Origin: Oryzias latipes
Taxonomy: Eukaryota > Chordata > Actinopteri > Beloniformes > Adrianichthyidae
NCBI RefSeq assembly: GCF_002234675.1
Contig: NC_019868.2
Location: 20,492,743-20,556,742, forward strand
Direction: 5' to 3'
Length of the DNA: 64,000 bases
Made by a program: the position numbers and the translations under genes. The notes under the pieces are model-generated. The model did no database searches, was not told the origin of the DNA, and saw only the letters and a program-made list of their open reading frames with translations. Of the stretch, positions 1 through 13,010 are shown piece by piece. Every line of letters starts with the position of its first letter. Position 1 is the first letter of the stretch.

Positions 1-57
1 GAGGATCACATTTCTAAAAATTCAGAGTCTGACAGTGACTCTGAAGAAGATGATTAG
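1..57 (+). CDS. C-terminal end of an acidic reading frame, partial
   Basis: The window opens inside a frame that runs from base 1 to a TAG at 55-57. It encodes an acidic Ser/Asp/Glu tail ending SESDSDSEEDD. An AATAAA signal follows about 500 bases downstream, so this may be the last codons of a plus-strand gene or of a transposon-encoded protein. Only 18 residues are visible, so the family cannot be named. The frame could also be fortuitous. Confidence 0.3.
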   Translation, partial: EDHISKNSESDSDSEEDD

Positions 58-59
58 AT

Positions 60-349
60 AGGGGCGGCCGTGGAGCAGCGGTCGGGTGGTTGGTCCATGA
101 TCGTATGATTGCAGGTTCAATTCCCGCCTTGCACGCCCATGAGTCAAAGAGTCCTTGAGCAAGACACTGAACCCCACCTTGCCTCTGGTGGTAGGCGGGC
201 GCCTGTGTTTGGCAGCGGAGCCGCCACCAGTGTGTGAATGTGTAAGTGAATGTGTGTGTGACTGGGTGAATGGGTCTGTGACTGTAAAGCCCTTTGTCCT
301 TGTTGGAAGAAAGGCGCTATATAAGTATACGCCATTTACCATTTACCAT
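60..349 (+). mobile_element. tRNA-derived SINE with (CATTTAC)n-type tail
   Basis: The head looks like a tRNA promoter, with a B-box-like GGTTCAATTCC near 113-123. A GTGAATGTGTGTGTGACTGG-rich body follows. The 3' end is the common fish module with AAAGGCGCTATATAAG near 311 and tandem CATTTAC units at 333-350. A short direct repeat TTAGAT flanks it (54-59 and 350-355), consistent with a target-site duplication. It sits directly after the stop codon at 55-57, so it would lie in a 3' UTR if that frame is real. Confidence 0.75.
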
Positions 350-556
350 TTAGATTGAGCATCAGCCAGTTCCAAAACGAAGCCATCAGCACCCAGCCAC
401 AGGACCAGGCCGTCAGCAGCCAGGACCATGTGTTGTACAGGCTAGTGGCTAGAAGGCCATGTGTTCAATGGGGCTGATGTGTTGTCTAGACTAATAGGTT
501 TACTCTATGTGTTCAGCTTGTGTTGTGCAGCTGAATGGGTTCAGTTTCTGTGTTCA

Positions 557-566
557 AATAAATAAA
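557..566 (+). terminator. Overlapping polyadenylation signals
   Basis: Two overlapping AATAAA hexamers occur here. They lie about 500 bases after the stop codon at 55-57, with the SINE in between. Together they could define the 3' end of the unidentified plus-strand transcript. This is inference from motif and spacing only. Confidence 0.35.
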
Positions 567-769
567 AGTCAGTAGTTTTGAAAACCTTTGCTTCACTTGA
601 AAATTTGTTTCCACTCATATCTTGATTTTAATTGATTTTCTTTATCACGTTTTAAATAATGAGTTATGAATGTGATCTAACAAAGGTAAACGGCAAATAT
701 TAACCAAATATACTGATTGTAAATGGATGAGGTAAACATCTGTCGAGTATTTTAACATCAAAGTGTTTG

Positions 770-857
770 ATTGTGAGGCATTAAAAACCACATGCAACGG
801 GTCCACCAGACCCACGAACACTGGCTGAGTAACAACAATATGAACACAACACAAGGG
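770..857 (+). mobile_element. Probable piggyBac-like element terminus
   Basis: The segment contains GGGTCCACCAGACCCACGAA near 799 and ends ACAACACAAGGG followed by TTAA at 858-861. The ending matches the termini of the MITEs at 32.5 and 63.1 kb (CCCTTGTGCT read inward, next to TTAA). TTAA targets and CCC-starting terminal repeats are the hallmark of piggyBac elements. No matching left end was identified, so this may be a fragment. Confidence 0.45.
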
Positions 858-861
858 TTAA

Positions 862-3800
862 ATGTTTTCATGTATTTCCTCCATTATTAGATAAATGTAA
901 AAAAAAAAAAAAACATGTTAAAAATACCCCAAAATAACTATTTTCGTAGGACTGGATCTTTAATGAAGGTAGAAAAGCGTTTCATAAATATGCACCATTT
1001 TACCATTTTTCTATAAAAATCAGTTAAATCTTCTCTGCCACAGATCCAGTGTGTATAAAAAAAGGAAAATTATACAGTAATATAATAATCTTAGGAACTG
1101 CAGCATTTGACACTTACAGGTTTACCTTACACTCAGCAATAGACATTGGAAACTTACCTAACAGAAACAGTGTAGGACTGAACCTGTCCTCTGAGATGAC
1201 ATCATTGGCCCCACAGAGGAGAACTTTTCAGAGAATGATCTCCAGAATTTAGGAATGGAGAGAATGGAATGACCTGACCTGACCCCATTAAACACTTGAT
1301 GGATCATCTTAAGCATGTTGTTTGTTTGATTGACCAACACAACCATCTTGGATGTCTTCTGACAAATACTGTTTTAGGTAAGAAATGCTGTCCCATAGCA
1401 GTGTTTGATTAGCGACCACAATGAGGAGCTACGTGCCACGTGGTATGGTTGTATTTGGTTTTATCGGACGCCTGTTTGTTAAATTAAGTACTACAGTTCT
1501 TCAGACTTTAAACATTCAACCCACAAAACATGAGTCAAAAACAGAACAAGCTTTTCAGCAACACTAACTTTCGGTTCCATTTTTCTTCTCCGTAAAAATG
1601 TTGGAAAAATGTATCTTATTGTGGATCGTGCTTGACATGACATGTGTCCCTGATAGAGGATCGATTTGCGAGTTGCATGGTGATTTGTCGTGCAGCAAAG
1701 ATAGTTCTCACTGCAGCCGTGGTTCAGTCATACAAGTCATTTCAGTGGTGCCTGCTGCAGCCAAGTGTAATGATAAATTGCTGCACAAACCACACGGTGG
1801 AGGCTGCTTCCACAGACGTCAGACTGTCTGTGCAGGGATACACCTTGCTGTAAAATTGTTTTTGGTTTAATAAATGTTCTTCTATACAGACGCATCAGAA
1901 CAATTGTTGTGTACTCATGGCACATTTATGTGAAAATACGTATGTGAAACATCAGTGTTAACACCACGGTTGATGAAATTTCTCCTGCAACAGTTTGTGC
2001 TGCTTCTGCCTTGCTTTGCTTCTTGCCTCTTCCATTTTTCTGTCTCCCTCTCAAAGCTGCTTCTCCTCCGCTGACAGCTTTGGTCAGCTGAAAAAAAGAA
2101 GTTGAATTACAGAGTAAAAAGGGGGAAAAACTTGAGCAAATAAAAGCTCTTAGAGTGTTTGGATTGTGAAACCAGAACATTAGTACAAACCATAATGGCT
2201 GGCCCAAAGAGCTCGGTGCCTCTCCAGAACTTCAGTCTCACAGGCAATGATGTAATGAAAAGCATTTAACATGAAGGATTTGCTTATTGCACTCCTCAGA
2301 GGCTATTTATACCTCCTTCGTCTGCTCAAAATAAAGCAGCCTATGTTAGGATGATGCCCTTTAAATAGCCTATTTATTTAAGCTGTGAGAATTTGAATAA
2401 AACTACTACAATTCTGGAAAAGTGCTTCTGCCAACTCAAAAATTGGTGCTTTTCCTTTTGGAAAAATATGAGTGCAAGAGCGTTTTCAGAGCATCATCGC
2501 AAACAAGCAGACAGCCCCTGTCTGTTTGTGATGATGCTCTATGCTCAGATACCCATAAATTGCTGAATTAATGACATGAAATGGATGTGACTCACTCAGC
2601 TGGCTGGTACAATTTGTGCTGTCCAGTATAGATACTTTTACAACTAAAAAGCAGCAAGCGAGTGTGTGTGGCATGTGTGTTTTCGGTGCCAACCAGGCCT
2701 CAGCATATACTACGCCGCAGAATAAACAAGTCTGTCTGTGTTCACAGGCTGTAATTAAAGCTGTATAAAAGTGCACACGTATGCAGTAACAGCACACGTC
2801 ATGGCCCTCAGCGGCTCAGTTTCTCCCAGCATGGTTTTGACAACAGCTGACCTGAACCACCTATGGCGAACCTCTCGGAGCACACATACGTTGAAACTTG
2901 GTGTGGTTTAGGTTGCGCGGGCTTGCATCGACAAGACAGGACATTGCTTCACAGAGTTGCTCTATGTAGTTCTGCTTCAACGGTCAATCAGCTGTGTTTT
3001 ACCGTGATTTGAAAAGTGTCGATCAGCGCACCAGTTAAACACCAACCCATATTTGAAAAGAAAGCATCAAAGTGATGTCATGCAATGTGTCTCTTGAACT
3101 GTGCTCAGGCATGGAATCCAAAAACTTCAAGATTCTGAACAACACAGAACGCAAAAGGAATTATTCCCATATTATTTCATGTTTCAATTTCTTTTATGTG
3201 TGGTGGTCGAATAGGGTTGTTAGCATTATGTTAAACGTTTCTTTTCTTTTTTGTGTGCGTGTGACGGTTTTTGTTTTTTACAATGAAGCTTGTTTTTATT
3301 AGGTAAGACACTTGGTGTCAGAACGTATGTCTAAAAAGTTTGATTTGATTTGAAACAATTGGATATAATGGATTGTGGTTAGTTTGAATTAGATTTAATT
3401 CAATATCATTTGGTTTGATTTGTTAATTACTAAATTTAACATAATAAATCTCAAAGAGAGTAATAAAGCTGAAAAAAATTACAAGAGTTGAGTAAATCAG
3501 AGAAAAAAAGCACAGAATCTGAGAAATTTTAAACAAACAATGAGAAAAGTGAGATAATAAAGCAAAGGAGGATAAAAAAACTACACATACATAAAATTAA
3601 GTACAAATTAATTAAAGAAATACACAAACAAAGGTTTATTATTAGCAAAAGGCTGTTAGATGGTTTCAATCTATAAATATTCAAAAAATATTTTAACATT
3701 TGCTTCATAAAGAATCAGCATCTAAAAAAAAAAACAATAATTAGTTATAAAGTGAATGTGCTTCATGTTCAAATGAGAGGACTGAAGTGAGCTAAACCAG

Positions 3801-6800
3801 CATTTACTGCTTTTGGAGAAATTGTGTATCTGCACACATACCCAGGAATATTTGCAGTCTTTCCAATACATTTTATTTTTTGACCAGATTTTGCCCTCTG
3901 GTGGTATAGTTGAAGCAGTGCTGGTTTTATTTCTGAATTTTGACTAGTGAACAGCAACTGTTGTGCATGCATGCACAGTGAGTTTAACTAGCAAACATTG
4001 CATGCTTCCCCCCATACATTAGGTAGATTTTTCCACAGCAGGATATTGAGGGAAAAACTTCAGCTGCTTGATGACATTTAATTTGTGTGTGAGTGAGTGA
4101 ATGTGTGTTCTGTCAGAGCCAGTGATGGGCCATAAGTCCCACGCATTTCCCATGCTAGCTCACACCATGCACAGAGTTCTGCCTCCCTGTCTCCTTTTTT
4201 TTTATATCTTTCCCTCTGTCGTTTTCACTCAGTCTCATCCTCCTTTCCTCTTCTTTTCATTCTCGTTTCCGTCATCACCACTGCCATTACCATCCAACTT
4301 TGTTTTTAGCTGATTTTCAGCCTGACCTCATCTCTGGAGGAGTATAATTACCAAATGAGGACACTGTGTTGAAACAGCCATTTCAAGGTCAGCGACTCAC
4401 TCACGTTTGCTGGTCTTTTTTGTTCTCAACGATGAAACTTGCCAATGTTCCTCATGTGCCCCCACCTCTCTTTAGTCTCCGTCACACACACCAAACTCAT
4501 CCCTTTGGCTAGCAGCAGCCTGTACAGGGCTTGTTTCAGGCATAATCACTGCAGTCTCTCAGGAGTTGGCTGAGCACCGTCTGTGCACTGCATCTTGGAA
4601 CATTGCGTCCATGCAGTGCTTCATGTTAAAGAGTCCTGATTTCACTGAATGTGCTATGGGTGCCAAAGCTAAATTTGTGTTCAAAATGCTCTGGCTAATT
4701 GCTGTACATCAGATAATGACTCAAAAGTGGGCTTGCTTTGGAAAGATTAGGACATTTAGAGTGCGTAGGAATCCGAGCAGTACTGTATTTTAATGAACAG
4801 TCTGAGTGGCTGCACACGGGTTTTATTGGTTTGGGAGCAACATTGGAGCAGGTGGTCTAGCAGTGCAAAGTATGGACATTAAAGGACTGGACTAACAGAT
4901 ATGGGCTGGTATTCCACTCACCTTGAGCATGTAAAACACTATCCGTGTAAAAGCGGTGTGAGGCTTGGGGGAAGGGGCTGAACTTTTCTCCTGAGCCTGG
5001 AGATGGATCACGTAACTGGCCAACATGGGTCCTGAGCAAGCCACCTCAGAAGGCAACCTGTCAAAAAATCAAATCCTTAAAGTCTCTGATTAGTTCATGC
5101 TCTTGGCACTCCGTGCAAATTGTCTACTTAAAATAATAAACACAAAGGAAACAGTGGAAAAAATGTGCTTCCATTTATACAACATGTCTCAAAAACTAAT
5201 AAAAACAGGCACATGCCTGAATCCACACCCACCACTGCTCATTCATTATCACCCATCACTGTCCCCATGTGTCAGTTTGAAGGAGCAGCATTCACAGAGT
5301 ATAACTCATGTCGTACGTGCCTTGAGGTTGCCACAGAAATGAAGCACATAGGTGCAAAGAAATGCCAGTCAGTCTCTCCATAGCTTCGTCTGTCCTGCTC
5401 CTGGCAGTGTGCTGGCAAGACTGAGGCCTAGGAATGCTGTGCCCATCTGTCAACACGGAGCTGCCTTCCCTGGTAGATGCCACAGAGGATTTTTGTAACC
5501 TGGCCATGGGCGGATTTCATAACCTGGCCTGGCAGAAGCTGAGAGGAGCTACCATAAGATTATGCACCAGGACAATATGGAGCTGCATCATTTAAGATCC
5601 TCAACAGAATCAAATCAGATGCTTTTTCACTTAATTTGAGAACTTTTAAATCTGGCCAACCTATACAATGGAAGCTGTGCTACTTTGAGTTCAAATAGGG
5701 TGAAGTTTCTTCAAGAGAATGAAAGGACAGTTGATTCAATTTAAAGCAACAGGTTTTGCTCTGAAACTACAATTACATTACTGATATTACTTGGAAAAAA
5801 TGAAATTATTTGTGGTTACTAAAGATAATGACACCATGCAAGGTAAAACATTTTTCTGAAAGTTTGATTTTATTACTTTAGGATGGCTCTCAGAGGTTTT
5901 AGGTTTCTTTAAATTATCAATAAAAGCAGGGATAAATACATAAGTGGAAAAAAGAGTATAATAAAATTGTTTTATTGTCTGCCAAATACGATTTCATGCA
6001 ATATTTTCTATTTATGTAAGAGGGTGAACAACAGCAAATAATGACCTGACTTTTTTCCTGTGAAAAAAGTGTAAACTTTAATGTGAGAATCTGAGTGTCT
6101 TTGTTAAATTGATTACTTTTTCCTAAAATCAAAAAGAATTTAGAAATGTAAGATCTCATTATAGGGTTTCTTTCCTGCAACTTTGAATTTTTGATTTTTT
6201 TTTTAAGTTTGTCTTTCTTACAATTCTTACTTGTTTGTGAGATATTTTTCCTCCAGAGTCGCCTTCTCCATCACAATTTCATTGACTGACTATGAAGCTA
6301 CAAGCACACCGCCCTCAGCAACACACGTCCAAATGGCCGCTTGCAAATGAAGACTCTTTGTAAACGAACGTTTGGGGCCTCCAGGTTCAACACTCTCACG
6401 TACACGCGTAGCTAGTTTCTATGACCGTTTTTGGGCTCTGTGTGCAAAAAAAATGGCCATTAAACACACTCTGAAAGTTAAGGAAAATTCAACTTTGATC
6501 AATCAGGGACGCATACTGAGTAGTGATGTAAGGATCGCCTCCCATTTTTATTGACGGTAGTACCAAACGCTTGAAGGCGAAAGGAATAGTTGCGGTTTGT
6601 GCCCAGCTGGAATTATATCACACCAATTCTTTCAAATGCTGAAATGGAGCTGTGAAAGAAAAAGGCTGGAGGAAGATTTGCAAGATTTGCATCACTTTGA
6701 CATTTTAAATCAAAGCATCTTCCAACTGTAGGTGGGGGACATGCACTAGTAAACAGAAGAAAAAAAGAAGAAACCCCTCCTTGCTTGTCCATTGTGAACA

Positions 6801-9800
6801 CCATGAGGTCAATGTGTTCAAGAAGAAAATGTTCCTATAATTTCTCGTCCTCTTAACCGTGTGTTTTTAGTTTATGATGGACAGTGCCACCAGCCGTTGC
6901 CTCCTGCCATGTTTCTGTCCTGTGCTCTCCTTTTCCCCTCGTTTGGCTCTGATATTTATAATGAACAGTGTTCTCTATGTGGGGGCTGAATATGTGTGGT
7001 GAACCCATGAGAGCACCACCTGAGTGATGACTCTGTCTGCCCGAGCCTCCCTCACTACCACTTTCCTTGCTCACGCACCCACTCGCACACACACGCCTGA
7101 CCTGCTGGGAACACAGGGTCCTGCTGTGTCAGACCTCTGTAGAAGGGGCAATTAGAAAGGTCCAGATGGAGCACAAGCTCCCTCTTTGTCCCCACCAGAG
7201 AGGGAGACACATGCTGTGAGGACAGACAGGAAGAGGACTTGCAACTGTCTTTTCCTGTCCTTTTTCCTATTTTTTTTTATCACACACACTCTTACATTTT
7301 GGCTGTACGGTAGCCGTACTCATCAGTGTATTGGTTAAAGTGACCTGCTGTGTCTTAACCCCTCTCGAATGTTTTTGAGCTGTTTTCTAATCGTCGTTTT
7401 TGGTTTTGTTTCACTTTCCAAACAGAAATTCACAGTGTGTCACCTTGATCTGAGACTTGCCCTGAAATAATCCTTTTGCAGGGAAATGCCCACACTATAA
7501 TTGACAGTCTGAACGCCGCAGGACCTGCCACACAGTTAGAGAAGGTGATTCAATGTACACAAACGGGAAGCAGTCATAACCATGCCAGTGCAGCGATGAA
7601 GTGACCTCATTAACAGCTTGACCAAAGAGACTGTGAGACCAGTGCTCTTTCCACCCTGCTTTGTCCCCACATGAATTATTTATTAAGGTAAGTCAAATGA
7701 AGCTGCTCTAGAAAGCTTTATTACAGCGTTGGTCATTTGGCCTACTGATAATACCCCTTACCTTCTTTCTTTGTCAACTCATGTTGCATGGAAAGCGCAG
7801 AAGTCAGCATGTTAAATGGAGTCAAGGAAAGCTGGGTGAATCAAGGAGCAGCCAAAGCATCAGCATCCACCCTGTGAGATGCTGCAAACCTCAGGACAGG
7901 TAAATAATGGGTCAGTGAGGGACTCAGATGTAACGTCCTCAGTTACAAAGATCCATCTATATGTATGAGTATGATGTATGAGATCCATCTCATACGTGCT
8001 AATAGGCTGGCAACAATAAAAAATACATCAAGTTTTTGTTTTCAAAAAGGTGTTGCTCTTACATTAAAAAAAAACATTTAAAAAGGTATTAAATTTTGGA
8101 AGAATGGTTTTATTCAGTCCTAAAAAAATCTGTAACTTTTAGGATATGAAAACAGTCCTGAAGAGGTTTAATTTAAACATTAATTAATGATTGACATGGT
8201 GTTAAATAAATGTGCAGAGAGAAGGGAAAAAAGGCACGATGCTGCCCTCTGGTGGCCAACTTTTAAGAATGGCGATTGGGTCACCAGCTGTTCTGTTTGC
8301 AACAGGTGAAAGATTTTTCTGATAACTGCTGGATATCTTGAAGTTACAAAATCACTAAAAAATTTGCTTTAGAAAATGAAATCTCATTAATGGACCTGGA
8401 ACATGTGCTCAGAATTTCTAGCTTTGTAAATCAAACTAATCAAACTGATTTTTAGAACTTTATTTATAAGGATAAAAGAAGCATTTGCAAACAGAGAAGA
8501 CACATATTAAATGGATGGCACATAACATAATCGAAAAAAGGAGAAACATCAAAAGTAATACATGAAAGAAATGCTCATCAGATGTTAGAAGAAACAGGAA
8601 AAGAAGTTTTATTTTATTTTGCATGACTTGATAGATTTTAGGGGTGTCATTAGAAAAAGTTCTGTCATAGAACTTCTCTAAATCTTGAATATTTACATAT
8701 TTATATATGAACATTCTATTGTTTCCTACTGTGAACAGAGGATGACCTTAACGCTCCTTCATCATATTGCAAGCTTGCAGCCCAGCTTGTGTTGAGCCGA
8801 AATATCAGCTGCGAGGAGTCGTAGACTAAACTAAATTAGGCACAGATTAGGATCCGTCCTCTTGTCCCCTGTGGGCTTTCACATCACCTTGAACTCAGCA
8901 GCAAGCTGTGTGAAGGCTTGCCAAGCCTATGAACATGACCTGGGGAGAGTGTGTGAGGGATGGGGGACGTGGGCTGGGCGAGGCAACGCATTGATGGGGC
9001 ATGAAGGAGATGCTGCTCCGTCCATCACTGACAAGACAAATGATGCTCGGACAGACGGCACTCGACATCAGATTGAGCTGGTTTCCAGTTGCAGCAGCTT
9101 GACTTTGGAACTTGGGATGCTTATGGTTACAGTCACGTCACTTGATAAATGACACGTTGCTGACCCCTGAGTTTCCCCTAAAATGCTAAATTTATAGATT
9201 TTCCTGGTAATTGAGTTCTCTATTATCAGTAGCGTTATGAGCAGATGAGCCAAAACCAAAATTCTCTCTTCTTCCATCAGCCACCTGGGAGCGTTGTAGC
9301 TCCTAAAAGGAAAGAAGAGATCTGAAAGGGAGTCGGTGATGCTGTCAGAAACATCCAGGGTGCAGTGTGGCGCTGTAATTGCCATGATCTGGCCTTGAAC
9401 TGAAACAAACAGGATGGTATAAGCCCTTAAGTGCTGCATGGGGAAAAGGAAGTACGCTGGAAAATATAATATGATATGAACTGTTGAAATGAGAGGTTAA
9501 AAACAGGCCATTTGACTTGTGATGAGCGTGAGATATACGCTTTACCTCCACGGTAATTCAATTTAGATCGAATTCTGTTCCAAATAGCATTTAATTTGTG
9601 AATCAATTGTGTGAATTGCGTTGTCAGAATAACATTTTTTGGGCATTTTTCATATTTACCACATCTGTCCATGTTTTATTTATAATTACACAAATAAAAA
9701 CAAGGTGATGCGTTTGATTATATTGAGTTTGTGTCCCCAAACTGAATTGTCTTTTCTTTTGTTCAGCATGTGGAACTTTCTGCTCCATTCACACCAGTTG

Positions 9801-9844
9801 CTGGTTATATCGTTCACCACAGCTGTTCCTATTGTGCCCTGAAA
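862..9844. other. Intergenic DNA with no recognisable gene
   Basis: About 9 kb of AT-rich DNA lies upstream of nkx2.5. All open frames are short, overlap in several frames and resemble no family I know. Poly-A and poly-T runs and simple AT-rich stretches are frequent. A possible decayed exon on the minus strand near 1954-2091 is treated under findings. Given its position, the stretch may contain distant nkx2.5 regulatory elements, but none can be delimited by eye. Confidence 0.5.
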
Positions 9845-9950
9845 AGGACTGGCAAGCTGTTTAGGGTAAACCCCGTCTTTAACCCTGGCACAGCTGGGAT
9901 AGGCTCCAGCAACTCAAGAGACCCCACATGGGACAAGATGGATACATGGT
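9845..9950 (+). mobile_element. Old SINE 3'-tail fragment
   Basis: The stretch reads AGGACTGGCAAGCTGTTTAG, then CAGCTGGGATAGGCTCCAGC near 9891, then a GGGACAAGATGGATACATGG end. This is a diverged copy of the 3' half of the SINE family present at 40.1 kb (plus) and 22.3 kb (minus). The tRNA-like head is absent, so the copy is 5'-truncated. Confidence 0.6.
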
Positions 9951-11819
9951 TTCCGCTCTTTGTCGTCAAGTATTTTCCCCTCTATCTGAAATGTAATGTT
10001 TACTGAGATGATGTAAGAATGTTTTCTGAGGATATTTTGTTACTCAATAATTAATCTGCACTTGATCTGATAAAGACCAGATTATGGAAACTATGGAGAA
10101 ATAACGTATTAGGGGTGGGATTATATACATTTGCTTGCCGTGCTCCCTTTCAAGCAACAAATCAACTGAATTAATGATCGTAATGATCATTATATGTAGT
10201 GAATCTAATGTAACATATATGTGTAATGTATGCATTACAGCAAAAAATGCCTATTTATGTTATGAGTAATTAAGAACAAGATGGCATCATCTTCTAACAC
10301 CTTTGCAATTTTGTCTTTATTTTCTAATCAATGTACTTTATATCTAACATGGGTTTGATGTTATGTATTTTTTATTGCATTCAATTTTTTGTATTGCTGA
10401 AAATAAATCAATCAAATCAAATAAAAACAAATCTAATTTTGTCAAAGTTTAAGTATTTTTTGTGGAGTGCTTTTTCCTTTTTAAAAAAAAAAAACTCTGT
10501 CTTAATGAATTGAGAACAATTTGTTAAGAAATGTTTAATTATTTTACATTATTGGTAAATCAGAGAAAAATATAAAGATATCTGACTTTTTAAAACGTGA
10601 CCACATTTGTTTCCTTTTATTTCTTTTTTTTAAGCTTTGTGGTAGGTAAAATCATTATGACATCATCGAAATCTCTAATGTTTCTCCCTATCCACCAGCA
10701 TTTGACTTTAGCTGTGATTAAAATGTTAAAACTTAATATAGACCTTATGGGGGAGTTACAATAAATTCTGGCTTTCTGCTTGTCATTTGGATAGAGGATC
10801 AGCTAAAAGCCTCCCAGATGGTAAACTACACATTTACAGGGTTTGATTTTTGTATTTTTCAGGAAAAGGAGCATTGACACTTTACTAAGCACAGATGATC
10901 AATTTTTAGGTAACATGGCAGCAACTTATGGGCCAAATGAGCATCTGAAAAATAAATAATTTAGAAACTGCTCAAATAAAGAAAGCACTGAGACTTTTCA
11001 AGGTGGACCATTTAAGAGGAGATCAGGTGAGGATCAGTCTGTGTAAAAAAAAAAAATGGTTTGCTCTTTGAGCATCAACAAGACATGGTCTATTATTTTT
11101 TTTTCTTCTTCTGCTCAAACCATAAACACCCCAACATTAGTAGTTTGTGAAATAATCAGACTAGATGTAGCATAAATACCCCTGACACAGTCAGTAGCAC
11201 ATACATAAATCATTGTTGTTGTTGATTCTTTGCCACGTTTAAACTAAGCTGCCATGTGACAAACTATACATAGACTAAAAGTGAGCCCAGGAACATGCAT
11301 AAACACAGATGCTAGTGCGCAAAATCATTCAAATACCAAAACAATAAACTATGTGCACATTTGTGTTTCTAATGAATGTTTGCCCTGCAAAAGTTTTCAA
11401 ATGGGCTTGCAACTGTGAATTCTTGAGTAAATATTTGCAGATAGTGCTTTAAATATTTGGCTTTTATTATAAGCATTGGATTAAAAGGTTTAGATGTTTT
11501 GCTTTTAAATTATTTTCCATCGGTTTTTTCATTCATGCTGGGAATTGAGTTAAACAAATGTGAAAATATAAATTAAAAAAAAGGATGAGCCAAAAATGTT
11601 CTAAAGCTACAAGTATTACAGTTATACGGCTAAAATTGACAGGTCTCTTAATTTGAAAGACAATTTTGGTTTAAGAAAAATGGAGAGTTATTTAGAGTAG
11701 ATCCACCACCCGAAGAAATGCTCTCACTAATAACCAAAGACGGCTGTAAGGACAGAAACACAACGAAATGGGGGCTCCTGCGCTGAGGCTTATCCCTTCA
11801 ACGCGTAACCCTTAAAAAT
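9951..11819. other. Intergenic DNA, no gene seen
   Basis: AT-rich sequence with poly-T and poly-A runs. I see no splice-supported coding exon and no recognisable repeat family. It is part of the nkx2.5 upstream region. Confidence 0.45.
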
Positions 11820-12010
11820 ACCCACCCGTTTGCGCAGCGGAAGTTTTTAAGCAGCCTTATCTGATGCTTTATCTGAGCTGGAGATGTGCTGCAGAAAGAC
11901 AGGTCAAAGGGGAGCGCGGGGCTGCTGCAGGAAGAGGCATTAGAGATGCATAACACATGCCAGACCTGTCATGTTCAATTTACAGGTGACACAATATGTT
12001 AGTATCCAGG
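11820..12010 (+). promoter_or_regulatory. Candidate nkx2.5 upstream enhancer with paired GATA motifs
   Basis: Two TTATCT motifs (reverse of AGATAA) lie at 11857-11862 and 11869-11874, spaced 12 bases apart, about one helical turn. Downstream are AGGTCAAAGG near 11901 and a CAGAC SMAD-type motif at 11961-11965. The block is less AT-rich than its surroundings. It begins about 1.4 kb before the nkx2.5 start codon. GATA-dependent and SMAD-dependent cardiac enhancers are known upstream of mouse Nkx2-5. Activity here is inference. Confidence 0.4.
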
Positions 12011-12637
12011 AGATTTGCGGCCTGTTGTCATTTCAGCGAGCAGTTCTTCAGAACCTTTTTCTTTTCTTGGGGAAACCATGCACAGGAGTTGGGATAATGT
12101 TGTGAACTCCCCAAATTATTGCGGCCTATGAGTCTCACTGCGGCTTTAAAAGATTTTACGGCCATTCATCAGGTTCGCGAGGCGCACAAAATCCACTTCA
12201 GAACTATAAACACAATTGCTGGGTTGGAGACAGGGGACCATTTACCCCGTGGCTGCGCTAAACGCTGAAGATAAAACAAACGATAATGCTGTCTGTCTCC
12301 TCTAGCCGTCTCCACACGCATTAACCACAGCTTTGGTGGCAGCGGTGCAACGAGAAACGCGTGGAGGTCATGCGCCATTACGCACGGACTATCCCCTTAA
12401 ACTTTTTTGTTAAATTTAAATAAAATAGTTGGTAATCTTACACTGATGTGATTGGTTTTACGTAAAAATAGTCAGTAAAATAAAATAAATTAAATATTTA
12501 AGTAAAATAGGGAAAATCTAGCCTATAAACGCTGTAAACTTGGTATATTTTATGGTCCAAATTTAAGGTGTCAGACTTATTTTGGATAACCTGGCCTGCA
12601 GCGTGGGTGGGTGTGTGCGTGGATTTGTTGTCATCTG

Positions 12638-12661
12638 TTATCACGCGCTGATAAGCCAGAC
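12638..12661. promoter_or_regulatory. Inverted GATA pair next to a SMAD-type motif
   Basis: TTATCA, a five-base CGCGC spacer and TGATAAG form an inverted GATA pair at 12638-12655. CAGAC, a SMAD-type element, follows at 12657-12661. The site is about 620 bases upstream of the nkx2.5 ATG. Composite GATA/SMAD modules are an established feature of vertebrate Nkx2-5 control. Assignment to this gene is by position only. Confidence 0.4.
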
Positions 12662-13001
12662 AGCGGCTCCAGAATCTCTGGGAGGCAGACAGCAGAGAGT
12701 GTGTCACTCAGGTTTCAAGTTCTGTGTTCAGGAACCAAACCTGCTAATCCTCCTTTTTTTCTTGGTGTTTGCGAAGTTTCCCCCCGTTTGAAACACGAAC
12801 AGACTTCCCTAATGAACATTGTTATATATTAATGTTCGTAAAAAAAAGTGCGTAAAATTGAACTTGCTTAATAACTTTGCCAACAATGATGGGGTATTGG
12901 AATAAAATGTTTCCAGAGTTTAAATTCGTTTTAAATCGATAGTGTTGGTTGTGATTAGAAGTAATGGCAGAGCTTTTATGCGCATTAATTTATTCACGCA
13001 C

Positions 13002-13010
13002 GATATAAAT
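13002..13010 (+). promoter_or_regulatory. nkx2.5: Putative TATA box of nkx2.5
   Basis: GATATAAAT lies about 270 bases before the nkx2.5 initiation codon. It would place transcription start near 13030-13035 and give a leader of roughly 250 bases. That leader contains short upstream ATGs, for example in the stretch 13079-13097. Confidence 0.4.

Noticed and set aside
60-135. Possible tRNA gene (B-box-like GGTTCAATTCC)
   Set aside because: The tRNA-like head is followed by a SINE body and tail with a flanking duplication; no cloverleaf was recognised.
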